Below, piece by piece: positions 25,001 through 39,082 of a stretch of DNA of 64,000 nt. The notes beneath the pieces were generated by a model. That model worked only from the letters and a program-made list of their open reading frames with translations. It made no database searches and was not told the DNA's origin. Location: positions 367,544 through 431,543 of the forward strand of contig NC_045151.1 of the NCBI RefSeq assembly GCF_008831285.2, written 5' to 3'. The position numbers were made by a program, and so were the translations under genes. The DNA is from Nymphaea colorata (Eukaryota; Streptophyta; Magnoliopsida; Nymphaeales; Nymphaeaceae). Numbering within the stretch: position 1 is the stretch's first letter; the number at the start of each line of letters is the position of its first letter.

Positions 25001-28000
25001 AAAAATCGTTAACATTAAAATTGGACAAATTTGGACTCAGTCAACATTGACCGAGTTTGAAAAAGGTCAAAAATGACCTTGGGTGCGTTGACCGCACCCG
25101 ATACGGTCAACGCAGTCTAGGGCCGTACTCGTGTCCTACCCGTACCGTGCGGGTACTCCTCCCATGTGATAGAGCTTAGTTCTAGTCAGTTGAGTGGCAG
25201 TTACTAATCTTTAGCCCAAGAAGAGGCAATTTGACAAAGTAAAATGTGGTAAGGTACTAATCGGTCAGTATCAAAGCGGTAGCAAAAGTAGATTAGTTTT
25301 AAATAGGTATGGGCATTGGGCCAGCCCGGCCCGGCCCAGCCAGATAAGAGTCAGGCTCGGCCCGCCCGATGCCCGAAACCCGAGCCCAGACTTGGCCCGG
25401 TTAAAATTTTTTTTTAAATAGAAAATAAAAATTTTTGAATATAAAAATACATTTTTAATAATGTAATATATATAATTATTAAATAAAAATAATATAAAAA
25501 AAGTAGGCCGAATAAGGCCCCGTCGGGCCCACCTGGGCTGGTTTGTTCTGGCTCGGGCCCAGCTGGGCCGGGTACCGGGTACCCAAGCCCGAGGCCCATG
25601 CTTAGTTTTAAATGAACTAATAGCCTGGGTTTCGACTACTTGCGAATGGAGTAAAAGCAGTTCATTGTGGTTGGTGAGGACCAAAGAGGAGCTATCAGAA
25701 TGAGGAAACAAGCTGGTTATGCTAGAGGAAGGAAGGAAAAAGTTCCTGCTACAACTCAGAACAAACGAAAAATTACTCATCCTTATGCTAGGGGAAGGTG
25801 TTTTAATAAAAACTCCCTCTTCTTCATGAATGAACGACTTTTCTGAACCAAGTCATCTTAGCCACTTGAAAATGGAAAAAATAAAAGGATGGTGTTTTCT
25901 GTTCTCAAAAGTTTTGGCTGAAAGATTTATCCCCACAATTTGAAAGAAAGTGGGAAAGCTTACTCTTTTTCTTTTGCCTGCAATAGTACGTGACTTCTTC
26001 CAAATCTTGGACCTTATCAAGTTCTATTTAGCAACTTATCTATATGACTTCATAGGAAAAAAAAAAGAAACATGTGTTCTTTACTCTTATGCAGGGGCCT
26101 TGTGTATAGAAAAGCCTGAACTTTTGGTTTGATGTATTAATGTAGATATTGGAGGAGATCTGAATGATGAGAAATTTACTTCCTGTTTTGTTTTCTCTTG
26201 TTGTTTGTCCATTTCTTTCTTTGCAATACAAACTAACCACAGATCATCTGCTCTTGTTGCACAGGAATGTGTACTAGGTAAAGGTTGGTAAAGGGTTTTT
26301 TTTTTTTATGATAAAAGAATTCAATCATTGTGTGAAGTGGAAAAAAAAATGTTGTTATTCTGGTGCTGTACCAGAAAAGTTGCATGGACAATTTACTATC
26401 ATACTGTCTCTATTGCTTATCTTCTTTTTTTACCATTTAGTTTTTGGCAGTTAGCTAGTTAATTCTGTTTAGCTCTTTGAGAACTTGTTGGTTTTATTCA
26501 CTAGAGATAACTATCTTTCTTGCTAGGGATGATGATATGTTACTCAAACCATTCACTTATCAGGTGTTAAGGGCCATCAAATTAGGTCAGCAGGTTTTGC
26601 TCAAAAATTTGTTTCACTGAACATCCACATGAACATGGCCAGTTTTTTATGTCTGGTGCTGCTGATTATTGTGGACATTGATTACTTACCGAGCACTACG
26701 CAGCATATGCACTCATTAGTGCCTCTTCTTTATGTATTCTACCATCTAATGGCACCTTTGTCAACCCTATGCAACTCAATTGGACCATGTAATGTATAAT
26801 TAGTATAAGAGTGCTATTGTCATATTGTCTACTTGCTGTCATATCCTTGTGTACAAAAAATGATGGTGTTGTTCTTTCTGTTTTACTAGTTTCAGTACCG
26901 AGTTTGCTGCTTTTGGTTATGAAATTCTGTCAAATGTCAATGCATTGCACATAAATGGCCATCAAGTGGTTAAAGAGAACTCTGTAGTAGCACCCTTACC
27001 CTCAATTCCTCATGGTTAAAGAGCACTTTGTTTAGCATGCTTAAATTCAATCAGCCACATGTTTGATAGTTTTCTCTTCTTCAAATGGATTTACTCCATT
27101 TGACTTGTAAAATAATGCTTGTACTTTTTTCAGGCCATTGCTGCTGCTCTTGCTAGAAATTTGGAGAACTATCATGTTTTTTTAATTACTCATACAACCC
27201 ATGAGGTATGAGCTGCAATATTGCTTTCAATTGACAATTAAGGCTTATACAGTTTTTTTTTGGTTTGTCCATTAGGACAGTAGTTTCTTATTAATGGTTT
27301 GATAATCTTACAGTATCTGAGCATGCACATGTTAGCAGAAAAAGTTTCCTTTGTTCCCATATCAACACCACCTGTCCTTTCAATGCAGGAACATGATGAT
27401 GGTTAGTTTGCAACCTCTTCTTCAAGCTTTTTCCCTTGAAACTTAGTTATGAATTGAATAAACATAAAACCTTGTGTTTATTCTTGCCTATAAAAAACGA
27501 TATGACCTTAAAAACTCTTAACCATTTTAATGATCTAAATGTGGTTTGATACAGATGATTTATCTTTCTCTTCCCGGAAGGTGGCCATTGATGAGAGACA
27601 CAAATTGGAATGCCTTTCTGCAGTAGAGAGTGTGTTTGAAGAAAGCTCATATTTGACTGGAGATTTTATTGCAATGAACTTCTTTGCTTTGGTAGTAACC
27701 CACCTAGTTTATGTTTCTAGCTGCCATATACGTTCGTACAATATGTTATTCTACCTTAGAATTTCCTTCATATATGAAACTATTCTGATTGCATAGCCAT
27801 TCAGGAAGGCTGGCATCTTGCTGAACTATTTCGGGTTCCTTGTGTTGTTACTGCACCTTATGTTGTTCCATACAGGTGTGTACTGTTTCAAGCTCAAGTT
27901 TTTAGTACCTATAACTTGTCTTTCTACTGCAGATTGATACTTGGTATTTTTCTTTATATTCTCCTTTTGGAGTCTATAGTTGCTCCTTTTCATGTTTGAG

Positions 28001-31000
28001 GAAAATCAATGATTTGTAAGCACTTCATGTGATACGGGGATGGGAAAGCCTATTTAGTTTAGAATGAGGGAATACATGGTATCAGATTCAGAGGTAACAA
28101 TGCATAAAAAGATGGCTGTAAGAAGTCAACCTGGACAGGTTACTGTTCATGGATTATTGCGTGAAATATGAGCAGTGAATGCTAAGCTGTAGTACACAAA
28201 TACTGATAAAGTTAAGAGAACTAATCTTTGATTAACCTCGAAAGAATCCCTAACTCCTCTTTATATAGACTAGAGGAGAGGGAAAAGTTACAAGAAAGTC
28301 ATTAAAAAGAAACATTATTACACAAGTGCCCTCTCAAGCCTAATACTGAATATAAACACGTCTTAACAAATACTATGATGTCTTTGTTTTCCTCTCAAAT
28401 AGAGGTGACACTGGTCATATATAAGATGTGTTATAACTTACATATAATGCAGTGGGAAACGTAAAATGTGTTTGAATAGCATGACAAATGCAAGAATGCT
28501 GAAATATTTCCACCCACATACCTTGCTTTCCTGATTTACCGTTCACCTGCAGTCTGCACATGTAGTGTGCAAATTTACCATCTAGTCTTTATTGTGTAAC
28601 ATTGAAATTCTAATGCAAATAAAAGATTCTGCAAAGCCTACTTTACATACGTTTTGAAAATGGTTTGTGACTTAACTTCACGTTTGTATATGTAGAAAGA
28701 TGATACTGTGCAAATTCTATCTGTTCCTGGGCTTTCAAAATTTAATTTCTTTAACCCTTTTTGCATGATTTTGGTGTTACGATGGTCACTGGTGCAAAGA
28801 CTTGTTTCCCTCTTATTTGTCTATAATACAAATCATTAATTTGAAATTCAAACAGTTTGGAGGTCTAAGGGCTACTCCATCAAGCAAGTTAATAATCAGC
28901 AATGTGAACTACTTAGGTTAGTGATTTTAATGCGACAATTTTAGAAGAGGATGAAACGTAGTTGAAGAATTCTTCTTGAGAATGTTTTCTACTGGTTGTT
29001 CTCGGAGACATTTATGACTTTTCTTTCCCCTTGGGAGGCCTAGCATAGATAGAGAAAGAAAAAAAGGAAAGAATTTCTCCTCAGATGTTTTCTGTTCAAG
29101 GTTCTGTTAGGGTGGTGAATTGACAAACACAGGAGATTTCTTCTAGGGCTTGTTAATGATGACATTGCACAAAATTCAGATTCCCATCCATGCTTCTGTG
29201 GTGAAGAGGCTTTCCTTTTTATGGTACCAAACAGTCTACTACATTAAGGCTGCATACCGTTGGTTTCCTTTCCAGAACTGAAGGCTTCTGAGATCCCTTT
29301 ATGACAAGTAAGGATCTCAGAATCTCAGATCACCATGGTTGGGCCATGGAGCCATGAACCTCACCAATTTGGAACCTATGATGCTCATTTTGAGTTATGG
29401 ATTCAATGTTTACAAAATCGTGGGTTTGGCATATGTCTTACGAGTTATGCCTTATTTGGCAATGACCAAACCAGTTCCATGAGTTACGAATTCATGCTAT
29501 CAAATGCTTCTTCACTGTCTTTAGCATGACGTCAGTGTTCCTTTATGCGTATTGTTTTCTGATGTAGCATGCCTTCATCATACGAGAGCCGATTTGAAAA
29601 TGATTTTCCACTTCTATTTAGATGCCTCCAAGATGCTCCGCCAGGCAAGGTAATTGAGTCAAGTTATCACTTTGAGCAATTTACTCTTATTGCAATCATG
29701 AGGTTTTCCATTTTACTAACTGTGGCATTTTTATTTCCCTGCACAAGTTACTATTTAATTGAGAAGTATTCTTACAGTGGGAAACAACATTATACTTGGG
29801 ATGTCAAAATTCTTAGAGGCACAAGAAAATCTGCTAGTATTTCGTGAAATGAAAATTAAATGCAAGCATGGGTATCATCAATGCGGCTCTGTTCTGCAAT
29901 TCATCAGCAGAATTTTATTGATTCTAGAATTCCCAGGAAACTTATTCTTGACTCATGCATGGTCGTACTTCCCAAGGATAACCATGGAAGGATATGTTAA
30001 AGATTGTACGATTTGGATCGGGTCAACCAGACCCGACCCATCTTCTCCACACGCCCAATCATAATGGGTGGTGGCATACTTGTATTTTTTAACATTGTTT
30101 TGTGTATTTTATTGTATACCAAATCAGTATATAATGATATCAAGAGGCAGACGTTAGTGCTCGCTTTCTTCTCTCTCTCTCTCTCTCTCTCTCTTGTACG
30201 TGCAACCCGTTCCTCTTTTTGCCTGAGATTGACTTTAGACAAAGCTGTCATTAAAATCTGCTGCACATCAGGAGAAATGTTCGATGCTGCAAACGTGTTC
30301 AATACAGTTGACCCTGCTGCCTTATTGTCACACCTGACCTGGTTTCCCTTGTTTTGAGGATTATGCCAACATTCTGACTTCACATCTCCTTTCTTATTGC
30401 AATAGAAACAAGTAGGTATTCTTCGTGGTACATTTGTCTGTGCATTTGTATTAGGTGTAGGAAGAATACTTTTCCCCATCCCTACCTTTGAGTTCCAAAC
30501 TCTTGGACAACTACCATGCAAATTATGGGCTCCAGTGACCAACACATTGTGACTGCCAGAATGCACTAATTCTTGTCGCTGCACATGAGTCGCTTCATGT
30601 TGAATCAATTTCGCTTTCAGATCTTCAAAAGAGGCAAGAACATGCAATGCTTCTAAAGCAGTGCAAAAAACATCAAATTCAGACCCCAATCCACTCAAAG
30701 CCTGTTGTACCTTGTCCTTGTCGCTGGCTGGGTGTCAGATGATTGCAAGTTGATCGCTGACATTTTTTATTTCATGTATGTACTCCCAAGACTGAACGTG
30801 TTCCGCGCTTGATATCTTGAAATTGCCTATTGAATTGTAGAAATCTGGTTTCTGATATTTGAGAATATGTGGTAGCGAGAACATTCCACAACTCAAGTGC
30901 TTAAAAATCATCATCAACACCCACTAGAACTTCCTCTGATAGTGTAGAGGTGATATAGGCAACAAGAGATTGATCATGTGCCATCTACGTCTCATATTCA

Positions 31001-34000
31001 GGATTGACTTCTGCAACGGTTTCTTGAACTTGCACTGCAGCATTCTTCACCTCTCGCATGACCCACTCAGGTGGCGCAGGTGTAGTGCCATTGAGATGTC
31101 CATAGAGACGATGACTCTTGATGAACGGAACTATTTGACGTTTCCATGTTGGTATGGTTTAGCTTTTGTGAGATGAGTTGAGAGAGGAAATTGGACGACA
31201 ATATGTTGGAATTCCGGTTGTGATCCATACTTGTAGCAATCAGAAAGTTGGAGATTAGGGCAGAAAGTTGGAGATTAAGACCCACGACAGAGATTAGGGC
31301 AGAAATTTGGGAATTAGGGCAGAAAGTTGAGGATGAAATTTGGGGATTAGGGTAGAAAGTTGGGGATTAGGGCACACGGCAGAGATTAGGGCAGACGCGA
31401 GGGATTAGGACAGAAATTTGGGGATTAAGACAGGAAACAAAAGATTAGGGTAGAAATCATAGATTCTTACCAAACATTCTCAATGGCAAAACCTTGCTCT
31501 GATACCATGTAAGATTTTGATATCTAATGTCAAACCACCGGATGAAGTTAGGTGCAAGAGGAGAAGAAGAGGAGCGGGCTTCACGTACAAGAGAGAGAGA
31601 GAGAGAGAGAAGAAAGAGAGCAGCAACCCTAACGTCTACCTCTTGATATCATTATATATTGATTTGGTATACAATAAAATACACAAAACAATGTTAAAAA
31701 ATACAAGTATGCCACCGCCCATTATGATTGGGCATGTGGAGAAGATGGGTCGGGTCTGGTTGACCCGATCCAAATCGTACAACCTTTAACAGGATATACA
31801 TTATACATTAGTAACTCCATAAAATGTTTTGATCAGGAAAATAGGTTTGAGGCAGGTCTAATATTGTTGTTTATATTGTGTCTCTCCATCATAAGATCTT
31901 CTATCAAATCTATTATCTTCTCATTGTATTTAATCTTGCAGAGGGGAGAGCAAGAGATTTAAAATAGCAGTTTTTGCATTTTCCTGGTTATGTGGTTATA
32001 CGTTGCCATGCTTGTCCCAGACTGTATTTTGTAGAAATAGGTAGTTATAATCTCTATCCATCTTGTAGGTTTCATGACAAAGAGTTAAGGGATGAAACAC
32101 ATGCTCTATGCACTTTAAAGGGCTGTTCCTTTCTTATTTGCATGTCAACATGATTTAGCCTTCCAAACTACCTTTTGCCAGTGGTTGACCTGTTCCAAAC
32201 TTACTAGTTTGCCTTGGTGCTGTGGCAGAAAACATTACTGCAATAGGTTTAACTGCTTCCTATTTAGATGCTGAGTAGAAGGATGATATGCCAAAGGATC
32301 AGATGCATGACGTTATCATTGCAAGTTTCAATTCCATTTTCATACTTGGTTGTTCTTTACTTTGTTACCCATATATTTGGACTTAAGTATTTCTTGGCTT
32401 TACTTCTTCACTGTGTTGGCATGCTGTGCTGAAGGCCAACTCTTCCAGATGCAAAATATGGTTCGTGTATATCAGGGTGCTAGTGAGATCCAAAAACAGA
32501 GAATATACAAATCTTGAAGTGCCTCAGTTGGTTCATGTAGCTTTGTTACCAATTTGATGCTAAATTTGTTGCATACTTCAAACAAGTGCTGCTGTTTATG
32601 CTATTAAAATGAACTATGATAATAGTACAGATAATTAAATTAATTTTTGAAAAAGAAAAAGAGACAATAGCTAATAATCAATTCCTCAGCCAAAGGAAAG
32701 GCTCAAGTATTTTTAGAGGTTAAAAATCCTAAGCAAATCACAGGTCCAAGTTAGATTCTGTATCCCACTAAATCCAAATTGAATTTCAAAATCTCAATAT
32801 ATACTGTAAACGTTTTGAACAAAATGCAATCTGGAAGACTGGAACTAAATGGATGTTGCACCCAGAACATGTTGCTTTTTATTTGGCAGATATTTGGCAA
32901 GTAATGCATGTATATATACAGTATAGACGTGTATGTTGTATATATTTTTTGTTTGCTTAGAAGATGTCTGTGATTCAGTCGTCACAGATGTTTGACTTAT
33001 GAATAGGTTAGCTGGAAAGATGTGACCCACTGGATGTGGCCACTTTTTACAGAAAATTGGGGATCTTGGAGGAGCCAGTGTTTGAGGCTTAGTGCTTGTC
33101 CTTTAACGGTCAGTGTCTCCATCAAATCAAGTTAAAGTTATTTTTATTGAAGGCAGCTGCTCTTTGTGTAATAATTTACATCCCATCTCATATTATATCT
33201 CGTTCAAGCATAAGCATGTCATGACTAAAGGGGTTCTGTAGCAAGTCATGGGGTGGTATAATGGAATGCAGGATCCTGTTACTGGCCTTCCAATGCTGCA
33301 TGATTGGCCGCAGTCTCCATTGCTTCTGTAAGGTTCCTTTGCCTTTGCCTTGAATGCATTTATTGGAGAATATAAAATGATTCGTTCTGTGTGTCGGTGA
33401 ATGAATTCTGTGTATTAAATAAATTAAGTGCCCTATAAAAGGGTTTTGTGAAGTTTTGAATGAGTCTTGATGGAGTTTTCAACTTCTGGAGAAGGCTTTA
33501 ATAATCAGTCCAATTTTTATTCCTTTTTTGTGTAAGATTGCTTACAAGTTACAATGTCTCTTTTCAATTCGATGTTGTTTCCAGCAGATTACATTAAATT
33601 ATTAAATGTTTCTATTATTCAGTAAAATGCTTAGTGAGATTATTAACTGCAACTTGCATATACTTGAAATGCTAGATATGAGTCCTCTTTCCCTTTGCAT
33701 TGATGTTCATGAAGATCAACCTAAGAATTATGATCTTCATTCCTCAAAACAGATAAAAGGAACAAGAGAAAACAAATATAACTTTTTTTCTGTATCCATT
33801 TGTCTGTGTAGTGTGCATGCCTCCATTCAAAGTTTAATTGGTCTCAGAAATGGTGTTTTACTTGGTCCAGGAGGCTTCTGTACCGTTGATCCAATCCCCA
33901 TCATCAAAAAGTTTTGACAGCAAAAGGTTGGGATGGTATATCTTTTGCAGGTGGAAATGCCAGTAATATTGTCTCAAATAAGCACTATTTATGAGAATGA

Positions 34001-37000
34001 TTAACTGGCTATAAAACAATGTGGCATCTGCTTTAACCATTTTTATTGGGATAGTACTCAAATTTGCATTTCATGCTGAGAAGGTGCTAATCCTAGTGTC
34101 TCAAGTACTCCGCTTACTGAGATATAGTATGTTTGTACAATGTATGTATTCCTTTATCTCCATGCTGGTCAAATGCCAGGAAGTTTCTTAGTGGTATCAT
34201 TTTTGACGACCAGCTTAATTTTTATACTGCATTTGGGGTTCTTTTGATATTCAACATGTCAGAAACTATCAAGAATTTCTCTTTCTAGGTTTCCACACAT
34301 TCCTTTTATCGAATTTTGGTAAAAGTTTCACATTAAATTTCCCAAAAGTTTGACCAATGCCTGCTTTACAATGTGACAGATATGGATTCAGCAGGGAAAT
34401 TGTGGAGTGCCCTGGTAATTTTTTCCTTCTTTTTTCTGGCTTGCACAAAGGAACTGAATTTGGTTGCATATGCTTCCAGGATCTGATTTCTTTTGTTTTT
34501 GTTTTTTGGGGTACTTTTTTTTTTAATGAAAAGGTTGCTGCCTAGGGATTCTGATTCATTTGAACTAATCCCTTCTATATGAAAACTTTCATTCTGACAT
34601 AATTTTTCAGTTCAAGCTACCTCCTTAGCTCTGAGAATTTCAAGTGCTTCACCTTTTTATATATTCAATAATTCAATATTTAGCAACTAATGAAGACAAA
34701 AGTACAGCCAATTATAAAAATTCCGATTATTAAAGGATTCACACAATAATTATCCATGAGCTCTTAGCAAAGCCGGAGGAACATACCATGACAGCTACTT
34801 TTGAAGAGCCCAACCATCTGATTTTTTTATGTTAATTAATGGTATTGGATAATTGAGGCAATTTAGTTGGTCATTTTCTTCTTTATGGCAGCCAAAAACA
34901 AAAGAGAATTTCGTAAAGGGGGAAGCTAGTGTTTGGATGTTCTCTCAGACAATCTGATGGCTTACATCAAATTTTACTTTCTCCTGGGACCCTTAATGCA
35001 GATGAACTTGAATTCACTTCCTCTTTGCAAATCAGGATCATTTTCACAGTTGTTTAGCTTCTTTCCTCATCACATTATTTCTAAATAGGGGCTTATTTTG
35101 ACATTTAAACTCCTTTGTTGTTTTTATTATGATTGATGCCACTTGGACTACAATTTATGGTTGGACCAGTTGCTTGCCTTTAAAGCCTCAAGTTTCTTCT
35201 CCCTCAAGAGACAAAGCTTTCTCTTCCTTTCTTCAAAAGAAGAGAACAGCATCATTCTCTTAAATCAAACATTTATACATTGTTTAATAGTTATGATATC
35301 CCAAGTATGCGAGGAAAGAGTTGAGAATAGTCTTACATGAGTTTATACACACTTGTCTGCCATACTATCAGCTCTCCTGGTTTCTGGTTTTTTGGGCCAT
35401 GAACCAAAGTTGGCCCTAGGGTAGTTTGGATCCGATAGACGAGGGCAAAGTTAGTTTTGGACTGAGCTCGCCAAGTTCATCTCAACCGGGGGTACCACAT
35501 GCGTAGACGTGTGTGCCAACCTCATATGTGTGTGTGGACTTGAGAATAGTCCTGTATTGAGGATTTTTCAAAATCTTCAGGGTTTTAAACAGTATTGTCA
35601 ACTGTAGGGCAGTAGATGTGCAGGTCACATTTGTCTAGTTAGTTTTATGAGAAACATATGGGTTGGAGTTCATTCAACATTTCCTTGTATATATTTATCA
35701 TCATCCGCTATAAATGTTTAAACTAGAACAAAGAATGTCTTATCACCTGATTCAACTTTACATTAGTTGAGCCTGCCGCTTATCAGCTGCTGTCATTAAA
35801 TGGGAATTGGTCATCTGCTTGAATTTTCTACATTGGATGAGCTTGTGGAAGGGCAAAGATGAGCTAGTTAAAATTTCCCTTTCCCATCTTTGATGTAGAA
35901 TTGAGGAATTATTGACTGCACCATAGGTTTTAGGACCATAGGCAATAAGCTGTGGATGGTTCATGAGTTTGATTAAAAGGCTGCAAGATGAAGAAGATTT
36001 GTGTCTGAATACCAGGGTATGCATCCTTCACCATTAGGACAAAGGAATGGGGTTAGGGTTTTGGTTTAGGGAGCAGCCAGAATAAAGCATCATAAGCATA
36101 AGCCTCATAGGTCACCAATTCCAACACATCCAAAAAAGTTGGTTCCTTCTCTTTTTGTTTGAAAAAAAGTCATTGCTTACTATTTTTAATTCACTGTGGT
36201 ATGAGTTTTATTTATTAGTGGCCTTTGCAACTCTTTTGTTTCTGTTCTTTCATCACAGACTACTGGCCATCAAGTGTTCATGATTGTGGGCTTTGGTTTC
36301 CACCTTTGAAGTGGGAATTTTCATGCACCAACTGTGGACAAAGTGCAGCCAGATTCCCTTCAGAAGAATCTGCTATGAATCTTAAGCTATGCATGAACCA
36401 TAGTGCTCTGCAGAACTTTCTTGAGGAAAAATCAGGAACCTGCTCACCAATATTTATAGGATTGAGTTCAATAGGAAGGTACTTCTTTTCCACTTATTTA
36501 TTGATAACATTTTTTGTTGCTTTTACCAGCCTAGCATTCTTTGCATTGGGAAGTAATACATTCTGTCTTTGTCATGGCACAAGTCAGCTTTATTGTTGTC
36601 AGTGGAACATTAGTCAATTTTATTGTCTTTTGAGCAAGATTCAAGAAAGTAGCCATCTATGGGGTGAGCCTTTTAAATATGCAATGAAGCATAAAAGTCA
36701 AATGATAAAAGACTACGGTTGCTACTATATGATGCATCAAGTTATTCATAATAAACAACATATGTAGGTGGCAGATTGACAGCTTCAGAGGAGTGTGGTT
36801 TTGAACTTGAATGGAGCAGGTCAAAGTCCAACAAGGCTAGACACAGACTTCACCAGAAGACCGTTTCATTGTGTTAAAGTTTTGTCAAAATTTATCTGCC
36901 AAAGTTTCCTGTTGTCCTCATGAAAAGACTTATAGCTTTGCCATGATGATATCCTTGGATGGTTGTTTTTCAAGTTTGTCCTTGTTAGAATTGAAATAGT

Positions 37001-39020
37001 GTGGCCTTAGTTTGTAGCGAAAGTAGTCACAAAAAACGCCGTTATTTAAAAAAAAACGCGTATTATACGTTAAAAACGTCTTTACCGTATAAAACGGGAA
37101 TAAAACGTGTTTTTTTCAAAAAAACGTTTAAAAATAAAAGACGCGTATAAAACGCATTTTATACGCGTCTTCCACGTTTTTTAAGACACATGTTTTTAAA
37201 AGAAATGGCACGCGTGTAATATTTGTAAAAGAATTGGTTTTTTTTTAACTTGGATGCTCCTTTTAATGGCAAAAACATCTTTTTAAAGGATGGCATGCGT
37301 TTAATATTTGTAAACGAATTGGTTTTTTTTAACTTGGACGCTCCTTTTAATGGCAAAAACATCTTTTTAAAGATGGCACACATGTAATATTTGTAAACGA
37401 ATTGGTTTTTTGAAACTTGGATGCTCCTTTTAATGGCAAAAACGTGTTTTTAAAAGAGAAAGGGGCTTATTAACTTCCCCCATCCTCTCCTTCGTTTTTC
37501 CCTTTTTAATTTTCCCTTTTCCCGCCTCTTGCTGGAGTTCACTTGCGAGGGGAAGGGGAAGAGTTTATTAACTTTAAACTTTATTTTCAATTTAAATTTT
37601 ATTTTCAAATTTTAAGTTGGCAAATTGTTTCAGACGTGTACCTAAAAATTGTTGCTTATCTAGCTATTTTCCAATGTTTTTTTTAATTTCTCATTTATTT
37701 TATTTTTATATAATTGTTAGGATTATTTATTTATTTTTAAAAAATTTACCGACTTTTTCCCGTTTTATTCCCGAGATTTTTTTCCTTGCCGTATTATACC
37801 CGTTTTTTTCCTCACCGTATTATACCCGTTAATGTCTTATGTGACAATGGTTTGTACCTTGAATGCCACTACCTCCACTGACTTTTCTCCTACCTAGTGA
37901 TGTATCCGTGCATTATGTTCTCCATTAGGTATATAACTTTATTTGATTTATTTGGTAAATATAAGGCAAATCTTCTGAAGTTTGATTATCAGCCAAATAT
38001 TTTTTTTTGGTTTGTGTAAAAAGTTGCAAATGACCCATTCGTTCTCTTGTTTTTTCGTTCCTTTTTGATATGCAAGCTAGGTCTAGGTAAGATCCTTACT
38101 AGATTTTGTTAACAAAGATACATTCTGGATACTGAATCTACTTGAAGCTTCAAGCCTGTCCCCCTAGACAGGTAGATGGAGCTCTTATTGGCGTAGCCAT
38201 TCATTTTTTTTCATCTTTACCCATCAATGCATCTGGAGGTTTATATGTTCCCTGTATGAGCATGCTGTTAGTTTTCCCTGTAACCTTGTGCCTATTTTCT
38301 TGATACGCCTGAGTTCTTTCTATAACTTCTCTTTTTTATCTTATGTTAATTGTGTTTTGAGTCTGTGCTTGTTTCATTGTTCCTAAACTTAATAATGTGG
38401 AGACTGTTTGTGGCTTATTTTCTGTTTTCTATGAATACAGAAACTGCACCTGAAAACAGACAGCAGTTAACTACATCATTTAAGAAGAAAAAGATTTTTT
38501 TCCTTGATATTATCATATATTTTAGAAAAATGGCATCAATTGTCAGCAATAATGATGAATGGTAATAATATAACAATACACCTATGACAATGAAAAAAAT
38601 TGTTCCTGATAACTTCTCTTTGGATCCAAAACACATCTGGTCAGTTAAAGTTGCATGAGGGGCATACTGACATGTGGATTGGACTGTCCAGTTTGCTTGT
38701 TGATATGTTTGTCATGTGGTGCTTGAATGTGTTAACTGGAGTTGGAACTTTGTTTTCTAAATTTAAAATTCAAGCATGAATTTTTTCTTCTTTAGCTGTC
38801 TACTTTTGCTCTTTATTGCTACCTTTTCAATTGCAAAATCATTTCCCTTTTATTGCTTCGGTCTATTTGATTTTTAGTTTAACAAGTTCCTGCATTCTGG
38901 CTGTGCGGTTCATGCCTACGGGTTGCTCTTCATCTATGTCACATAGGTATGGGTACGGGTACTGGTGCGGGTACGGGTACGGATCACTTTAAAAAAACTT
39001 GGGTGCGGGGGTACGGCCGT

Positions 39021-39082
<62 letters not shown>

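Larger units (their letters stand above)
29995..31791 (-). mobile_element. Copia-derived retroelement with inverted terminal repeats instead of direct LTRs
   Basis: GGATA flanks both sides (29990-29994 and 31792-31796) and the element starts TG and ends CA. The right terminus, 31508-31791, reads on the minus strand as a 284-bp LTR (TGTTAAAG to CTTACA). It is followed by a primer-binding site TGGTATCAGAGC (31507-31496) matching initiator tRNA-Met, as in Copia elements. After a degenerate repeat comes a gag remnant. The left terminus, 29995 to about 30222, is the same LTR start in opposite orientation, about 228 bp at high identity and lacking the last about 57 bp of the LTR. No integrase, reverse transcriptase or second direct LTR is present. 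The element lies antisense in the intron between glycosyltransferase exons 6 and 7. Confidence 0.8.

Noticed and set aside
29759-30064. ORF of 101 codons crossing the retroelement border
   Set aside because: It spans intron sequence and the inverted LTR and has no protein similarity I recognise.
36225-36767. 180-codon ORF as a separate gene
   Set aside because: It is exon 10 of the glycosyltransferase read through into both introns.
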